A DNA stretch of 64,000 nt from Marinobacter mangrovi (GCF_016798325.1 NZ_JAERVO010000006.1:62001-126000), one strand, 5' to 3'. Shown: positions 26,721 to 35,466, numbered from the stretch's first letter. The notes: a model not told the origin generated them from the sequence alone. Program-made: numbers and translations.

Positions 26721-28155
26721 GCGTTTCCTGGCCCTGGCGCCCCTGCTGCTGGCAGGGTGCGCCGTCGGCCCCGACTATCAGGCGCCGGATGTGCAGGCGC
26801 CGGAGCAATTCACGGAATCCGACAGCACGGCCGCCTTCTCGGCGGCCGACGAGGCCCGCTTCTGGGGTGGCTTTGACGACCCCCTGCTGGCGTCGCTGAT
26901 CCAGGATGTCCTGACCGACAACCCGAGCCTGCAGGCCGCCCTGGCCCGCTACCAGCGTGCCGATGCCCTGGTCCGCGGCAGCAAGGCCGAACAGTTGCCC
27001 GAGATCGGGGCGAGCGCTTCGGCAGCGTCACAGCACCTGGCCGTTGCCGAGCGTTCGGGCAGCTCGGACGCCAACATCGACCTCTACGAGGTGAACGCCA
27101 ACGCCAGTTGGGAGCTGGACCTGTTCGGTCAGCTGCGGCGCGCCAGCGAAGCCGAAGTGGCCCGCCTGCAGGCCGCCGGCTCAGAGGTGAACGCGCTGAA
27201 AGTGTCCCTGGCGGGAGAGATCGCCGCCAGCTACTTCGAGCTGCGCGGGCTGCAACAGCAGCTGTCGGTGGCCCGGGGCAACGTCCGGATCCAGCGGGAT
27301 TCCCTGGACATCGTTCGTTCACGCCTGGAGGCGGGACGCAGCACCCGGTTTGACGTCCGCCGCGCCGAGGCGCAACTGGAACGCACCCGCGCCGCCCTGC
27401 CCCAACTGGAAGCGGACGTGCGTGTGCAGATGCACCGGATCGCCGTGCTGACGGGACGAGCACCGGGCGAGCTGATCCCGCGACTGTCGGCGCCGGAAGC
27501 GTTGCCGACCGCGTTGCCGGCGATCCCGCCGGGCACGCCCGGAGACGTCCTGCGTCGACGCCCGGATATCCGTGTCGCCGAACGCCAACTGGCCGCCGCC
27601 ACGGCGGATATCGGGGTCGCCACGGCGGACCTGTATCCGCACTTCAGCCTGAACGCGCTGATCGGCTCCGTCGCCCTGGACAGCGGTAATCTGTTCACCG
27701 GCTCGGCGGAATCCCGCTCGATCGGGCTGGGCATCGACTGGTCGTTCCTGAACTTCGGCCGGGTCCGCTCCCGGATCGATGCGGCGGATGCGGGTGCCCG
27801 GGCGGCCCTGGCAAACTACCGGCAGGTCATCCTGGACGCCCTGGAAGAAACCGAGAACCGCCTGGTGCGTTACCAACGCGCCCAGCAGCGGACCCAACGG
27901 CTGGCCGCCAGCGCGGACGCTGCCAGGCAGTCCGCAGAGCTGGCACGCATGCGCTATGAGCAGGGTTATACCGGGTACTTCGAGGTGCTGGATGCCGAGC
28001 GCGAGCAACTGGACAGCGAGAACGCCCTGGAACAGGGCCGGACCGCCTCGGTGCTGGCAATGGTGAGTCTGTACCGGGCGTTGGCGGGGGCTCCGGGAAG
28101 CGCCGAACAGGCCACGGCCTCAAAAGCGCCGGCGGAGTCCGACGGACCGGCTTGA
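26713..28155 (+). CDS. Outer-membrane efflux channel lipoprotein (OprM/OprN, NodT family)
   Basis: This 480-residue TolC-fold protein has a lipobox LLAGC at residues 12-16 and the NodT-family start CAVGPDYQAPDV. The two internal repeats forming the beta-barrel and alpha-barrel are seen, with WELDLFGQLRRASEAEVARLQ in the first and GIDWSFLNFGRVRSRIDAADAG in the second, read in parts. It gives the exit duct for the pump encoded upstream, with which it overlaps by 8 bases. The Ala/Glu-rich C-terminal tail after about residue 455 is unconserved. It could also serve the channel-less pump at 3.5-7.9 kb. Confidence 0.92.
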   Translation: MRKRFLALAPLLLAGCAVGPDYQAPDVQAPEQFTESDSTAAFSAADEARFWGGFDDPLLASLIQDVLTDNPSLQAALARYQRADALVRGSKAEQLPEIGASASAASQHLAVAERSGSSDANIDLYEVNANASWELDLFGQLRRASEAEVARLQAAGSEVNALKVSLAGEIAASYFELRGLQQQLSVARGNVRIQRDSLDIVRSRLEAGRSTRFDVRRAEAQLERTRAALPQLEADVRVQMHRIAVLTGRAPGELIPRLSAPEALPTALPAIPPGTPGDVLRRRPDIRVAERQLAAATADIGVATADLYPHFSLNALIGSVALDSGNLFTGSAESRSIGLGIDWSFLNFGRVRSRIDAADAGARAALANYRQVILDALEETENRLVRYQRAQQRTQRLAASADAARQSAELARMRYEQGYTGYFEVLDAEREQLDSENALEQGRTASVLAMVSLYRALAGAPGSAEQATASKAPAESDGPA

Positions 28156-28173
28156 GACCCAAAGGTACCCTCA

Positions 28174-28274
28174 ATGTCGCGGATGCTTTAGCTTCCGAGC
28201 CGTCCCGTGGGACGGCCGCTTTGTGGACATAGGGGACCCTGACGGGTCCTCCGAAGCTGAAGCGTCGGCTACAT
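28174..28274. repeat. REP-like inverted pair (BIME-type), copy 2
   Basis: A minus-strand copy at 28232-28274 repeats the GTAG plus CCGACGCTTCAGCTTCGG core of 230-454 exactly, followed by its own hairpin GGACCC-GTCA-GGGTCC. Facing it, 28174-28216 is a diverged copy (GTCG, then CGGATGCTTTAGCTTCCG). There the CCGA/TCGG pair has become CGGA/TCCG, so pairing is preserved by matched changes, and the second hairpin is GCCGTCCC-GT-GGGACGGC. The pair fills the gap between the stop of the channel gene and the terminator, as expected for REP doublets. Confidence 0.75.
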
Positions 28275-28284
28275 GACTCCCCAA

Positions 28285-28322
28285 ACAAAAAGGCCGGCAG
28301 GTTTCCCTGCCGGCCTTTTTGT
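28285..28322. terminator. Bidirectional intrinsic terminator
   Basis: A 17-base perfect stem (ACAAAAAGGCCGGCAGG with its complement CCTGCCGGCCTTTTTGT) with a 4-base loop lies between two convergent operons. It has a T run on each strand, so it can end both the RND operon and the ethanolamine operon. Confidence 0.92.
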
Positions 28323-28334
28323 TCATACTGCCCT

Positions 28335-29777
28335 TCAGGCCTGAGCCACCCGCACCTCCGGACTCGCCTCATCCTCTTCATCCAGTGCATGCTCGGCATC
28401 CAGCACCAGCGCCAGTTCTTCCTCGGCCGTCTTGGCCACCAGGTGATTCTTGCCGTAGACGAAGTAGTACACGGCACCAATCACGAACAGTACGATGGTG
28501 TAGTTGAAGGCCCGCGGATCGAACGCGTACACACCGGTCATGGCCACCAGGGACAGCACCAGCGCGATGCCGGAAGTGACCATGCCGCCCGGCGTCTTGT
28601 AGGGGCGCTCCAGATCCGGCTTACGCAGGCGCAGCAGGATGTGGCTGCCCGCCATGAGCGCGTAGGAAATGGTGGCGCCGACCACGGCCATGCCCAGGAT
28701 CAGGTCGCCTTCCCCGGTCAACGACACCAGGAAGCCGAACAGACCCGGTACGATCAGCGCCCAGACCGGTGCCTTGCGTTTGCTGGTCAGCGACAGCGCC
28801 TTGGGCAGGTAGCCAGCCCGGGACAGGGCAAACACCAACCGGCTGTAGCCGAAGATGATCGAGAAGAAGGAGGCGATCAGACCCGCCAGGCCCAGCACGT
28901 TGATCACCGTCGCCAGTGTGCCCTGCCCGGTCGCCTTCAGCGCATCCACCAGCGGCACGCCACTCGCGCCGATCATCTCGGCCCCGGACGCCCCGGCCAG
29001 CAGGAAGACCACCAGAACCGCCGTGAACAGCAGGAAAATCATGGCGCCAATGATGCCGCGCGGCATGTCGCGGGTCGGATCCTTGGACTCCTCCGCCGCC
29101 AACGGAACACCTTCCACGGCGAGGAACAGCCACATGGCGAACGGCAGCGCCGCCCAGACCCCGTACCAGCCGAACGGCAACACATCGCTGGCGCCCGCGG
29201 CGGCCGACGGTGCGATGTCGAACAGATTGGCGGCATCGAAGTCCCCCACCAACGCGACGGCCGTGGCGAGAATGGCAAACACCGCCAGGCCGCTGATCAC
29301 CATCATCACCTTGAGGGCCTCGCCCACGCCGGCCAGGTGAATGCCCACGAACACCGCGTAGAACAGCGCGTAGACCCACGGGCCGTTCACGCCGAGCAGT
29401 TCTTCCACCGCGGCGCCGATAAAGATCACGATGGCGGCGGGCGCCAGCGCGTACTCGATCAACACGGCCAGGCCGGTCAGGTAGCCGCCGGTCGCGCCCA
29501 TCGCATGGCGGGCGAAACTGTAGCCGCCGCCGGCCGCGGGAATGGCCGCGGACATCTCCGCCAGCGACAGCACCAGCGCGAAGTACATCACCGCCATCAG
29601 GACCATGGCGATCGCAAAGCCGCCCCAGCCCGCCTCACCGATACCGAAGTTCCAGCCGGCGAAGTCGCCGGAAATCACATAGGACACGCCCAGACCGGCC
29701 AGCAGGATCCAGCCGGCCGAGCCCTTCTTGAGCTGGCGCTTGGCCAGGTAATCGTCGTCTACATGGGGTGTTGTCAT
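28335..29777 (-). CDS. eat: Ethanolamine permease (APC superfamily)
   Basis: This 480-residue transporter has about 12 transmembrane helices. Conserved features are the APC helix-1 motif VSYVISGDFAGWNFGIGEAG, AAIPAAGGGYSFARHAMG in helix 3, and FLAVEGVPLAAEESKDPTRD in the middle, each read in parts. The acidic C-terminal tail is cytoplasmic. By sequence and by position behind eutB-eutC it imports ethanolamine. It lies 29 bases after eutC and ends at the terminator shared with the RND operon. No microcompartment shell genes are present. Confidence 0.92.
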   Translation of the reverse strand: MTTPHVDDDYLAKRQLKKGSAGWILLAGLGVSYVISGDFAGWNFGIGEAGWGGFAIAMVLMAVMYFALVLSLAEMSAAIPAAGGGYSFARHAMGATGGYLTGLAVLIEYALAPAAIVIFIGAAVEELLGVNGPWVYALFYAVFVGIHLAGVGEALKVMMVISGLAVFAILATAVALVGDFDAANLFDIAPSAAAGASDVLPFGWYGVWAALPFAMWLFLAVEGVPLAAEESKDPTRDMPRGIIGAMIFLLFTAVLVVFLLAGASGAEMIGASGVPLVDALKATGQGTLATVINVLGLAGLIASFFSIIFGYSRLVFALSRAGYLPKALSLTSKRKAPVWALIVPGLFGFLVSLTGEGDLILGMAVVGATISYALMAGSHILLRLRKPDLERPYKTPGGMVTSGIALVLSLVAMTGVYAFDPRAFNYTIVLFVIGAVYYFVYGKNHLVAKTAEEELALVLDAEHALDEEDEASPEVRVAQA

Positions 29778-29806
29778 TGCCTATCTCCGAGAAGCTTTAC
29801 ATTGGT

Positions 29807-30640
29807 TTAGTGAGTGAGGAAGTTCTTGTTATCAGAGGACGCATCGACCACCGCCGCCTCTTCGGTCCGATCCTTCAGACCGACCCCGGACAGCTTGAGG
29901 CGGAACGCCTCGCGCACGAGGTAGAGGAGACGCTGGCTGGCGGATTCAAATCGCAGCCCAGCCGGGCGCACGTTGGAAATACAGTTACGGTCGGCGTCGT
30001 TGAGGCCGGGCCGGGGATTCCAGGTGAGGTACACGCCGAGACTGTCCGGCGAGCTGAGCCCCGGGCGCTCCCCGATCAGGACCGCCACCGCCCGGGCATT
30101 CAGGGCCTCGCCAATCTCATCCCCGATGGCGACGCGGCCCTGCTCCACGACGGTGATGGGGGCCAGTTTGAGATCCGCCGGTTCCCGATCCAGATCCGTC
30201 AGGAACGCGCGAATGAACGGCACGGCGTTGTTCTGCACCGCGGAGGACGACAGACCATCGACCACCACCAGCGCCAGATCAAAGGCTTCACCGATATCGT
30301 CGGCCAAAGCCACCACTTCGTTGCGGGAAGCCTCGGACAGCTTTCGCCCCTGGTCCGGCCGCTGCAGGTAGGTGAACCGATCCTCCGCCTGACTGTGCAG
30401 ACGAATCGGCAGCCCGGTGAGGTGTTTGTCTTCCAGCGCGGTGAGCTCGGCCAGCAGCGGTTCCACATCCAGGGGAAAGTGCACCGCGTCCCGGGCCCGG
30501 GCGTGGGCCAACTGGAACTCGAGCATCTCGGACGTGGGCAGGCTGATGCCGGCGCGCCCCAGGCCGATGCGGGCATCGGTGTACTGGCGCAGCACGCGCC
30601 AGGGGTTATCGATCACGGGCGGCTTGTGTTGATCGCTCAT
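29807..30640 (-). CDS. eutC: Ethanolamine ammonia-lyase small subunit
   Basis: This 277-residue subunit completes the adenosylcobalamin-dependent lyase that splits ethanolamine to acetaldehyde and ammonia in the cytoplasm. Family blocks are TDARIGLGRAGISLPTSEMLEFQLAHARARDAVH (read in parts), a central VVVDGLSSSAVQNNAVPF, IAVLIGERPGLSSPDSLGVYLTW-like sequence, and DRNCISNVRPAGL near the end. It overlaps eutB by 4 bases (ATGA), giving coupled translation and the expected subunit balance. A strong GGAGG precedes the ATG. Confidence 0.95.
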   Translation of the reverse strand: MSDQHKPPVIDNPWRVLRQYTDARIGLGRAGISLPTSEMLEFQLAHARARDAVHFPLDVEPLLAELTALEDKHLTGLPIRLHSQAEDRFTYLQRPDQGRKLSEASRNEVVALADDIGEAFDLALVVVDGLSSSAVQNNAVPFIRAFLTDLDREPADLKLAPITVVEQGRVAIGDEIGEALNARAVAVLIGERPGLSSPDSLGVYLTWNPRPGLNDADRNCISNVRPAGLRFESASQRLLYLVREAFRLKLSGVGLKDRTEEAAVVDASSDNKNFLTH

Positions 30641-32046
30641 GCGGCACCTCCACCGGTCAGGCCCTTGAGACTGGGGCCGAACAGGCCGGGCACGCCGGCG
30701 CTGGGTTCGTGGCGGCGCACGTCATCGAACACGCCCATTTTTTCCAGCCAGGCTTCGAATTCCGGTGCCGGGTGCAGGTCCAGGGCCCGGCGCGCGTAGA
30801 GCGCGTCGTGGAAGGAGGTGGTCTGGTAGTTGAGCATGATGTCGTCCGACCCCGGAATGCCCATTATGAACGTGCAACCGGCCACGCCCAGCAGGGTCAG
30901 CAGGTTGTCCATGTCGTTCTGGTCAGCCTCGGCGTGGTTGGTGTAGCAGATGTCACAGCCCATGGGCACGCCCATCAGCTTGCCGCAGAAGTGGTCTTCC
31001 AGCCCGGCGCGGATGATTTCCTTGCCGTCGAACAGGTATTCGGGGCCGATGAACCCCACCACCGTGTTCACCAGCAGCGGATCGAACGCCCGGGCCACGG
31101 CGTAGGCGCGGGCCTCGCAGGTTTGCTGGTCCAGGCCGTGATGAGCATCGGCGGACAGGGAGCTGCCCTGACCGGTCTCGAAGTACATGACGTTCTGACC
31201 CACGGTGCCGCGCTTGAGCCCCAGGGCCGCATCGCGGGCTTCCTTGAGCGTGGACAGGCCGAAACCGAAGCTGCGGTTGGTGGCCTCGGTGCCGCCGATG
31301 GACTGGAACACCAGATCCACCGGCGCGCCCTGCTCGATGGCCTCCAGCGTGTTGGTCACGTGGGTCAGCACGCAGGACTGGGTGGGAATCTCATATTTCC
31401 GGATGACCTCATCCATCATCCGCATCAGCTTCGTGGCCTGGGCCACATTGTCCGTGGCCGGGTTGATGCCGATCACCGCATCCCCGTTGCCATAGAGCAG
31501 GCCGTCGAGAATGCTGGCGGCGATCCCGGTCATGTCGTCCGTGGGATGGTTGGGCTGCAGCCGCGTGGACAGATGGCCTGAGAGACCGATGGTGTCCCGG
31601 AACGCGGTTTCGACCCGGCATTTGCGGGCCACGAGGATGAGGTCCTGGTTGCGCATGATCTTGCTGACGGCGGCGACCATCTCCGGCGTCAGCCCCGGAC
31701 GGATGCGGGTGAGCATCTCGCTGGAGGCGGCATCGCCAAGCAGCCAGTTCCGGAAATCGCCCACGGTGAGGTGACTGACCGACGCAAACGCCTCCGCATC
31801 ATGGGTATCGAGGATGAGCCGGGTAATCTCATCGTCTTCATAGGGCACCAGCGCCTCGGACAGGAACGTCTTCAGCGGCACCTCCGCCAGGCACATCTGG
31901 GCGATGACCCGCTCTTCCGCCGAGGCGGCCATAACACCCGCCAAACGATCCCCGGACCGGGCCGGCGTGGCCTTGGCCATCAGGTCGGCCAGGTCCCGGA
32001 ACTGCCAGGTCCGCGGGCCAAGCGTGTAGGAATAAGTGTGTTGCAT
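30637..32046 (-). CDS. eutB: Ethanolamine ammonia-lyase large subunit
   Basis: The 469-residue catalytic subunit is a TIM barrel that holds adenosylcobalamin against its base together with EutC. Recognisable stretches include ANKATPARSGDRLAG-like residues 25-37, GLSGHLSTRLQPNHPTDD, GINPATDNVAQATKLM, FETGQGSSLSADAHHG, and CTFIMGIPGSDDIMLNYQ. It is the first gene of a minus-strand operon eutB-eutC-eat, 173 bases from the divergent eutR-like gene. No reactivase (eutA) or aldehyde dehydrogenase gene follows, so acetaldehyde must be handled by enzymes encoded elsewhere. Start ATG has AGGA at good distance. Confidence 0.96.
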   Translation of the reverse strand: MQHTYSYTLGPRTWQFRDLADLMAKATPARSGDRLAGVMAASAEERVIAQMCLAEVPLKTFLSEALVPYEDDEITRLILDTHDAEAFASVSHLTVGDFRNWLLGDAASSEMLTRIRPGLTPEMVAAVSKIMRNQDLILVARKCRVETAFRDTIGLSGHLSTRLQPNHPTDDMTGIAASILDGLLYGNGDAVIGINPATDNVAQATKLMRMMDEVIRKYEIPTQSCVLTHVTNTLEAIEQGAPVDLVFQSIGGTEATNRSFGFGLSTLKEARDAALGLKRGTVGQNVMYFETGQGSSLSADAHHGLDQQTCEARAYAVARAFDPLLVNTVVGFIGPEYLFDGKEIIRAGLEDHFCGKLMGVPMGCDICYTNHAEADQNDMDNLLTLLGVAGCTFIMGIPGSDDIMLNYQTTSFHDALYARRALDLHPAPEFEAWLEKMGVFDDVRRHEPSAGVPGLFGPSLKGLTGGGAA

Positions 32047-32164
32047 AGCGTTGTCCTGCGTCTTGGTTCCCCAATCGGTGCGGCGACTGGGGAACGGAAC
32101 TTGCCTGTCATTTCAGGGTAACGCCGGCCCCGGAGGCGGGTTATCGAAATTTGGCAAAGTTGAA

Positions 32165-32182
32165 ATGGCACTAAAGTGCCAT
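32165..32182. promoter_or_regulatory. Perfect palindrome between eutB and the EutR-like gene
   Basis: ATGGCACT-AA-AGTGCCAT is a perfect 18-base palindrome 119 bases from eutB and 38 bases from the regulator gene. It follows a -35-like TTGGCA (32151-32156) on the plus strand, a position suited to autoregulation. AraC-type activators usually use direct repeats, so another dimeric regulator is possible. Confidence 0.5.
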
Positions 32183-32219
32183 GTCATTAGGCATAAAGGC
32201 GCGGTGGCGGAGAGACGAG

Positions 32220-33218
32220 ATGACGACCATGCTGGAAGGGGCAAGCGAGCCCTCGGAGGTGATCGTGCACCACAAGACAGACAAGGTCGCACCGGTTCGG
32301 TGCACCGCCATTACCGACGATGCCCATGAACAGGCCGACAACCTGACCAACTGGGACCAGCAATACGACCAGGTCAGCCCCGGCCGTTTCTACGGCCGCA
32401 TCGACGAGCTGCACCTGGGTGCCATGCAGGTCTATAACGAGCACAGCAGCCACGCCCTGCGCCAGCAGTGCCTGGTCTGGCCCGATGCCATCTGGTTCGG
32501 TATTCCGAGCAATTGGGAGGATTGCCGGGTCAACGGCCAGAGCCTGGAGGCGACCGACATTCTGTGCCGGCCCGGCAGCACCCAGTTCGAGCTGGTGACG
32601 CCGGCCGCGTTCGACATGCTGGGTATCGTCGTGCGCGAGAAGGACCTGATGGCGGCGGCCGCCGCCCAGGGCATCGACATCTCCACCGAGGACGCCCGCC
32701 AGGTGGCCCGCCTGCGACTGCCTGAACAGACGCTGACGAACGTGCGCTACCTGATCCGTCGGATCGTGCAATCCAACCCGGAACGCCTCGACGGCTGCAT
32801 TCACCGCGATCTCCTGATGATGGCCCTGCTGGAAACCCTGGAGCGGGAAACGCCGAACGGCGCGGTGCCGCCCAGCTACCTGCACCGCAAGGCGGTGGTG
32901 GAGCGCATCAAGGATTACGTGGAGCAGGCCTGCGACCTGCCGGTGACCATGGCGGAATTGTGCGAACTGGCCTGCGTTAGCCGCCGCACCCTGCAGTACA
33001 GTTTCGAGTCCATTCTCGGCATCAGTCCCCTGCAGTTCCTGCGGGTCACACGCCTGAACCGGGTCAAGCGGATGCTCAGCACCGGCGGTTCCGATTCAGT
33101 CTCCGACGCCGCGGGTTACAACGGCTTCTACCATCTCAGTCAGTTCTCGGCGGACTACAAGCAGTTGTTCGGCGAGTTGCCCTCGCAGACACTGGCCCGG
33201 CACGCGGCGCCGGCCTGA
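32220..33218 (+). CDS. eutR: AraC family regulator (EutR-like)
   Basis: The 332-residue protein has a C-terminal AraC domain (about residues 220-320) with MAELCELACVSRRTLQYSFESILG as the first helix-turn-helix and DAAGYNGFYHLSQFSADYKQLFGE as the second, read in parts. The N-terminal part (WPDAIWFGIPSNWEDCRVNG) resembles the EutR ligand domain, which in enterics senses ethanolamine plus adenosylcobalamin. I took the ATG at 32220 (GGAG, 7 bases) over one at 32181 that lies inside the palindrome. Divergent placement makes it the probable activator of eutB-eutC-eat. Confidence 0.85.
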   Translation: MTTMLEGASEPSEVIVHHKTDKVAPVRCTAITDDAHEQADNLTNWDQQYDQVSPGRFYGRIDELHLGAMQVYNEHSSHALRQQCLVWPDAIWFGIPSNWEDCRVNGQSLEATDILCRPGSTQFELVTPAAFDMLGIVVREKDLMAAAAAQGIDISTEDARQVARLRLPEQTLTNVRYLIRRIVQSNPERLDGCIHRDLLMMALLETLERETPNGAVPPSYLHRKAVVERIKDYVEQACDLPVTMAELCELACVSRRTLQYSFESILGISPLQFLRVTRLNRVKRMLSTGGSDSVSDAAGYNGFYHLSQFSADYKQLFGELPSQTLARHAAPA

Positions 33219-33250
33219 CTGTCATGGTTCTGGAAACATCCAGCTGTCCC

Positions 33251-33279
33251 TTAACCGAGAGCCGAAGACTTTCTATACT
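33251..33279 (+). promoter_or_regulatory. Sigma-70-like promoter of the paiB-like gene
   Basis: TTAACC (33251-33256) and TATACT (33274-33279) are separated by 17 bases. Transcription would start about 25 bases before the GTG start codon. Confidence 0.55.
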
Positions 33280-33310
33280 CGCCTGACCACCATTCGTCAG
33301 GGAGCCCATC

Positions 33311-33922
33311 GTGTACACCCCGAAGCACTTCGCCGAGACCGACACTGAACGTTTACAGGGTTTCATTCGAAGCCGCGGCTTCGGAACGCTGGTGACCGTC
33401 AGCCCGGATGGCCCAGACGCCAACCACATCCCGTTCCACCTGGACGCTTCCGGCAGGCTTCAATGCCATGTGGCCCGCAACAATCCCGTCTGGGAACAGC
33501 TCGTCGAGTCACCGAACGTGCTGGTGGTTTTCCAGGGGCCGGACGCCTATATTTCGCCGAACTGGTATCCCACCAAGCAGGACACCGGCAAGGCCGTCCC
33601 CACCTGGAATTACCAGGTGGTGCATGCCTACGGACGCGCAATCCCCATTCAGGATCCCGAGTGGCTGCACGCCCACCTGAATCGTCTGACCAACCAACAC
33701 GAGCAGGACCGCCCGGACGCCTGGTCCGTAAACGATGCCCCGATGGATTATCTCGAGAAAATGATGGGCGCGATCGTGGGGCTGGAAATCACCATCGATC
33801 GCCTGGAAGGGAAAACCAAGGCCAGTCAGAACCAGCCGGAGCGGAACCGGGAAGGCGTGAAAGCGGGGCTGGCAAACGACGGTGGCGAAGCTGCTCTTGC
33901 TATGGCCCGGGAAATTCCCTAG
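33311..33922 (+). CDS. PaiB-like FMN-binding negative transcriptional regulator family protein
   Basis: This 203-residue protein has the split-barrel flavin-binding fold. The start MYTPKHFAETDTERLQGFIR, the middle VFQGPDAYISPNWYPTK, and VPTWNYQVVHAYGR are strong PaiB-family signatures. In Bacillus, PaiB was linked to repression of protease and sporulation genes, but most members probably act as flavin-linked enzymes or binders of FMN or haem. A GTG start at 33311 has GGGAG just upstream. A 7-base hairpin (33928-33947, GCTCGAC/GTCGAGC) follows the stop. Confidence 0.88.
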   Translation: MYTPKHFAETDTERLQGFIRSRGFGTLVTVSPDGPDANHIPFHLDASGRLQCHVARNNPVWEQLVESPNVLVVFQGPDAYISPNWYPTKQDTGKAVPTWNYQVVHAYGRAIPIQDPEWLHAHLNRLTNQHEQDRPDAWSVNDAPMDYLEKMMGAIVGLEITIDRLEGKTKASQNQPERNREGVKAGLANDGGEAALAMAREIP

Positions 33923-33927
33923 GTCGC

Positions 33928-33947
33928 GCTCGACACGGAAGTCGAGC
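33928..33947 (+). terminator. Small hairpin after the paiB-like gene
   Basis: GCTCGAC and GTCGAGC pair around a 6-base loop 5 bases after the stop codon. No U run is present, so termination is uncertain. Confidence 0.3.
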
Positions 33948-34010
33948 ACACCCGGGAAGAGCTGACCGGATGCGCCCAACGGTGGGCCATAGCGGTTAAT
34001 CCAATCGTGG

Positions 34011-34313
34011 CTACAGCACGGACTTGAAACCTTCGAACTGCGGCGGCCCCAGATAGATGTCCTTGGCTGGCTTCGCATTGGCGTGCGCTTTACGGAAGGC
34101 CTCGGACTTGGTCCAGTTGATAAAGGCCTCTTCCGATTCCCAGACGCTGTGGGAGGAAAACAGCGTGTGATCCTCGTGGCTTGGTCCCTGCAGTAGATTG
34201 AAACTCTTGAAACCGGGCACCTCGTCGAGATGGGTTTCCCGGTTGCGCCAGATTTCGATGAATTCCTCCTCTTTGCCCGGGGCAATGCGGAAGCGGTTCA
34301 TGGCGATGTACAT
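34011..34313 (-). CDS. Antibiotic biosynthesis monooxygenase (ABM) fold protein
   Basis: The 100-residue product has the dimeric alpha/beta-barrel pattern of the ABM/IsdG group: MYIAMNRFRIAPGKEEEFIEIWRN, then VPGFKSFNLLQGP and HTLFSSHSVWESEEAFINWTKSEAFRKAH, read in parts. IsdG-type relatives degrade haem (with an N/W/H triad); N6 and W66 lie in comparable places, but assignment to haem breakdown is only a possibility. I chose the ATG at 34313 (AGAGGA upstream) over one 24 bases further out. It stands alone, divergent from the GST gene. Confidence 0.78.
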   Translation of the reverse strand: MYIAMNRFRIAPGKEEEFIEIWRNRETHLDEVPGFKSFNLLQGPSHEDHTLFSSHSVWESEEAFINWTKSEAFRKAHANAKPAKDIYLGPPQFEGFKSVL

Positions 34314-34540
34314 AGGCGTCCTCTCTTTTGAGTTCATTGAGTCCGTGGATGTGCGTCACGGTAACAAGTGTGCCGACGTGTTCGAACGATCGGTCATCGC
34401 CAATCGTTATAACGGCGTATGGGAATGGAGGCCAAAAACGGCGAATCGTTCAAAAATCGGGGCAAACCGTCCCGGGAACGGATGATTCCCGCGTTGGTCC
34501 TGTGTAATGTCATCGACCCATACCATCCCCGGAGCACACC

Positions 34541-35455
34541 ATGTCTGACCTGATCCTGCATCACTATGCCCTGTCCCCTTTCTCGGAAAAGATCCGGGCC
34601 ATGCTGGGCTACGCAGGTTTGAAATGGCAATCCGTCACTGTGCAGGAGATGCCCCCGCGACCGGAACTGGAACCGCTGGCCTCCGGCTACCGCAAGATTC
34701 CGGTGGCCCAGATCGGCGCGGATGTGTTCTGCGATACCCGCACCATTACCCGCGAAATCGCCCGCCTGGCCGGCAAGCCGGAGCTGGCGCTGGACAACAA
34801 TCCGGCCGAGGTTCAGGACTTCGTCCGGGTGGTGGACCTGGAAGTCTTTCTCGCCTGCGTGATCTCTGCCAGTGGCGGCGGCCTGCTGTTCAAGCTGGTG
34901 CGCAGCACGTCCATCCTGCACACCTACCGCTTCCTGAAGGACCGCATTGCCATGGGCAAGCAATCCCGGGTGCGGGCGATGAACCCGAAACAGGCCAAGC
35001 AGCGGGTGGCGGAGCATGTGGCCGATCTGGAGCACCGGCTGACCCATGACTTCCTGTTTGGCGATACACCGTGTGTGGCCGACTTTTCGGCGTATCACGG
35101 GCTCTGGTTCGTGGTTGACCTGGCGGGCAAACCGGTGCTGAAGGACGCGCCCCGCGTCCGGGCCTGGATGGATCGTATGCGCGCCTTCGGGCACGGCACC
35201 GAGGAGGCGATCAGCGCCGAAACCGCCATTCGCGAAGCTTACAAGAGCCAGCCCCGCGCGCTGCCGGAATCACAGGCCAACGCCGCCATTGGCCAGGCCG
35301 TCACCATCACGCCGGACGACTACGGCCGCATTCCCGTTACCGGTACCCTGGTGGCGGACGACGGCCACGGCTGGATCGTCGCCCACGACCATCCCCGCAT
35401 AGGGACGGTGAATATTCACCTGCCCCGGCAAGGCTTTACGCTCGAGACCGCCTGA
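34541..35455 (+). CDS. Glutathione S-transferase family protein with C-terminal extension
   Basis: This 304-residue protein has an N-terminal thioredoxin-like GST domain (LILHHYALSPFSEKIRAMLGYAGL, then GYRKIPVAQIGADVFCDTRTI with the cis-proline, and the D/E-T glutathione contact) and a helical C-terminal GST domain to about residue 215. A further 80 residues with beta-strand character follow, ending in GTVNIHLPRQGF. This extension occurs in a subgroup of GSTs from Pseudomonas and relatives; its role is unknown. The ATG is preceded by CCGGAG at good spacing. Confidence 0.85.
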   Translation: MSDLILHHYALSPFSEKIRAMLGYAGLKWQSVTVQEMPPRPELEPLASGYRKIPVAQIGADVFCDTRTITREIARLAGKPELALDNNPAEVQDFVRVVDLEVFLACVISASGGGLLFKLVRSTSILHTYRFLKDRIAMGKQSRVRAMNPKQAKQRVAEHVADLEHRLTHDFLFGDTPCVADFSAYHGLWFVVDLAGKPVLKDAPRVRAWMDRMRAFGHGTEEAISAETAIREAYKSQPRALPESQANAAIGQAVTITPDDYGRIPVTGTLVADDGHGWIVAHDHPRIGTVNIHLPRQGFTLETA

Positions 35456-35466
35456 GACGTCGCCGA

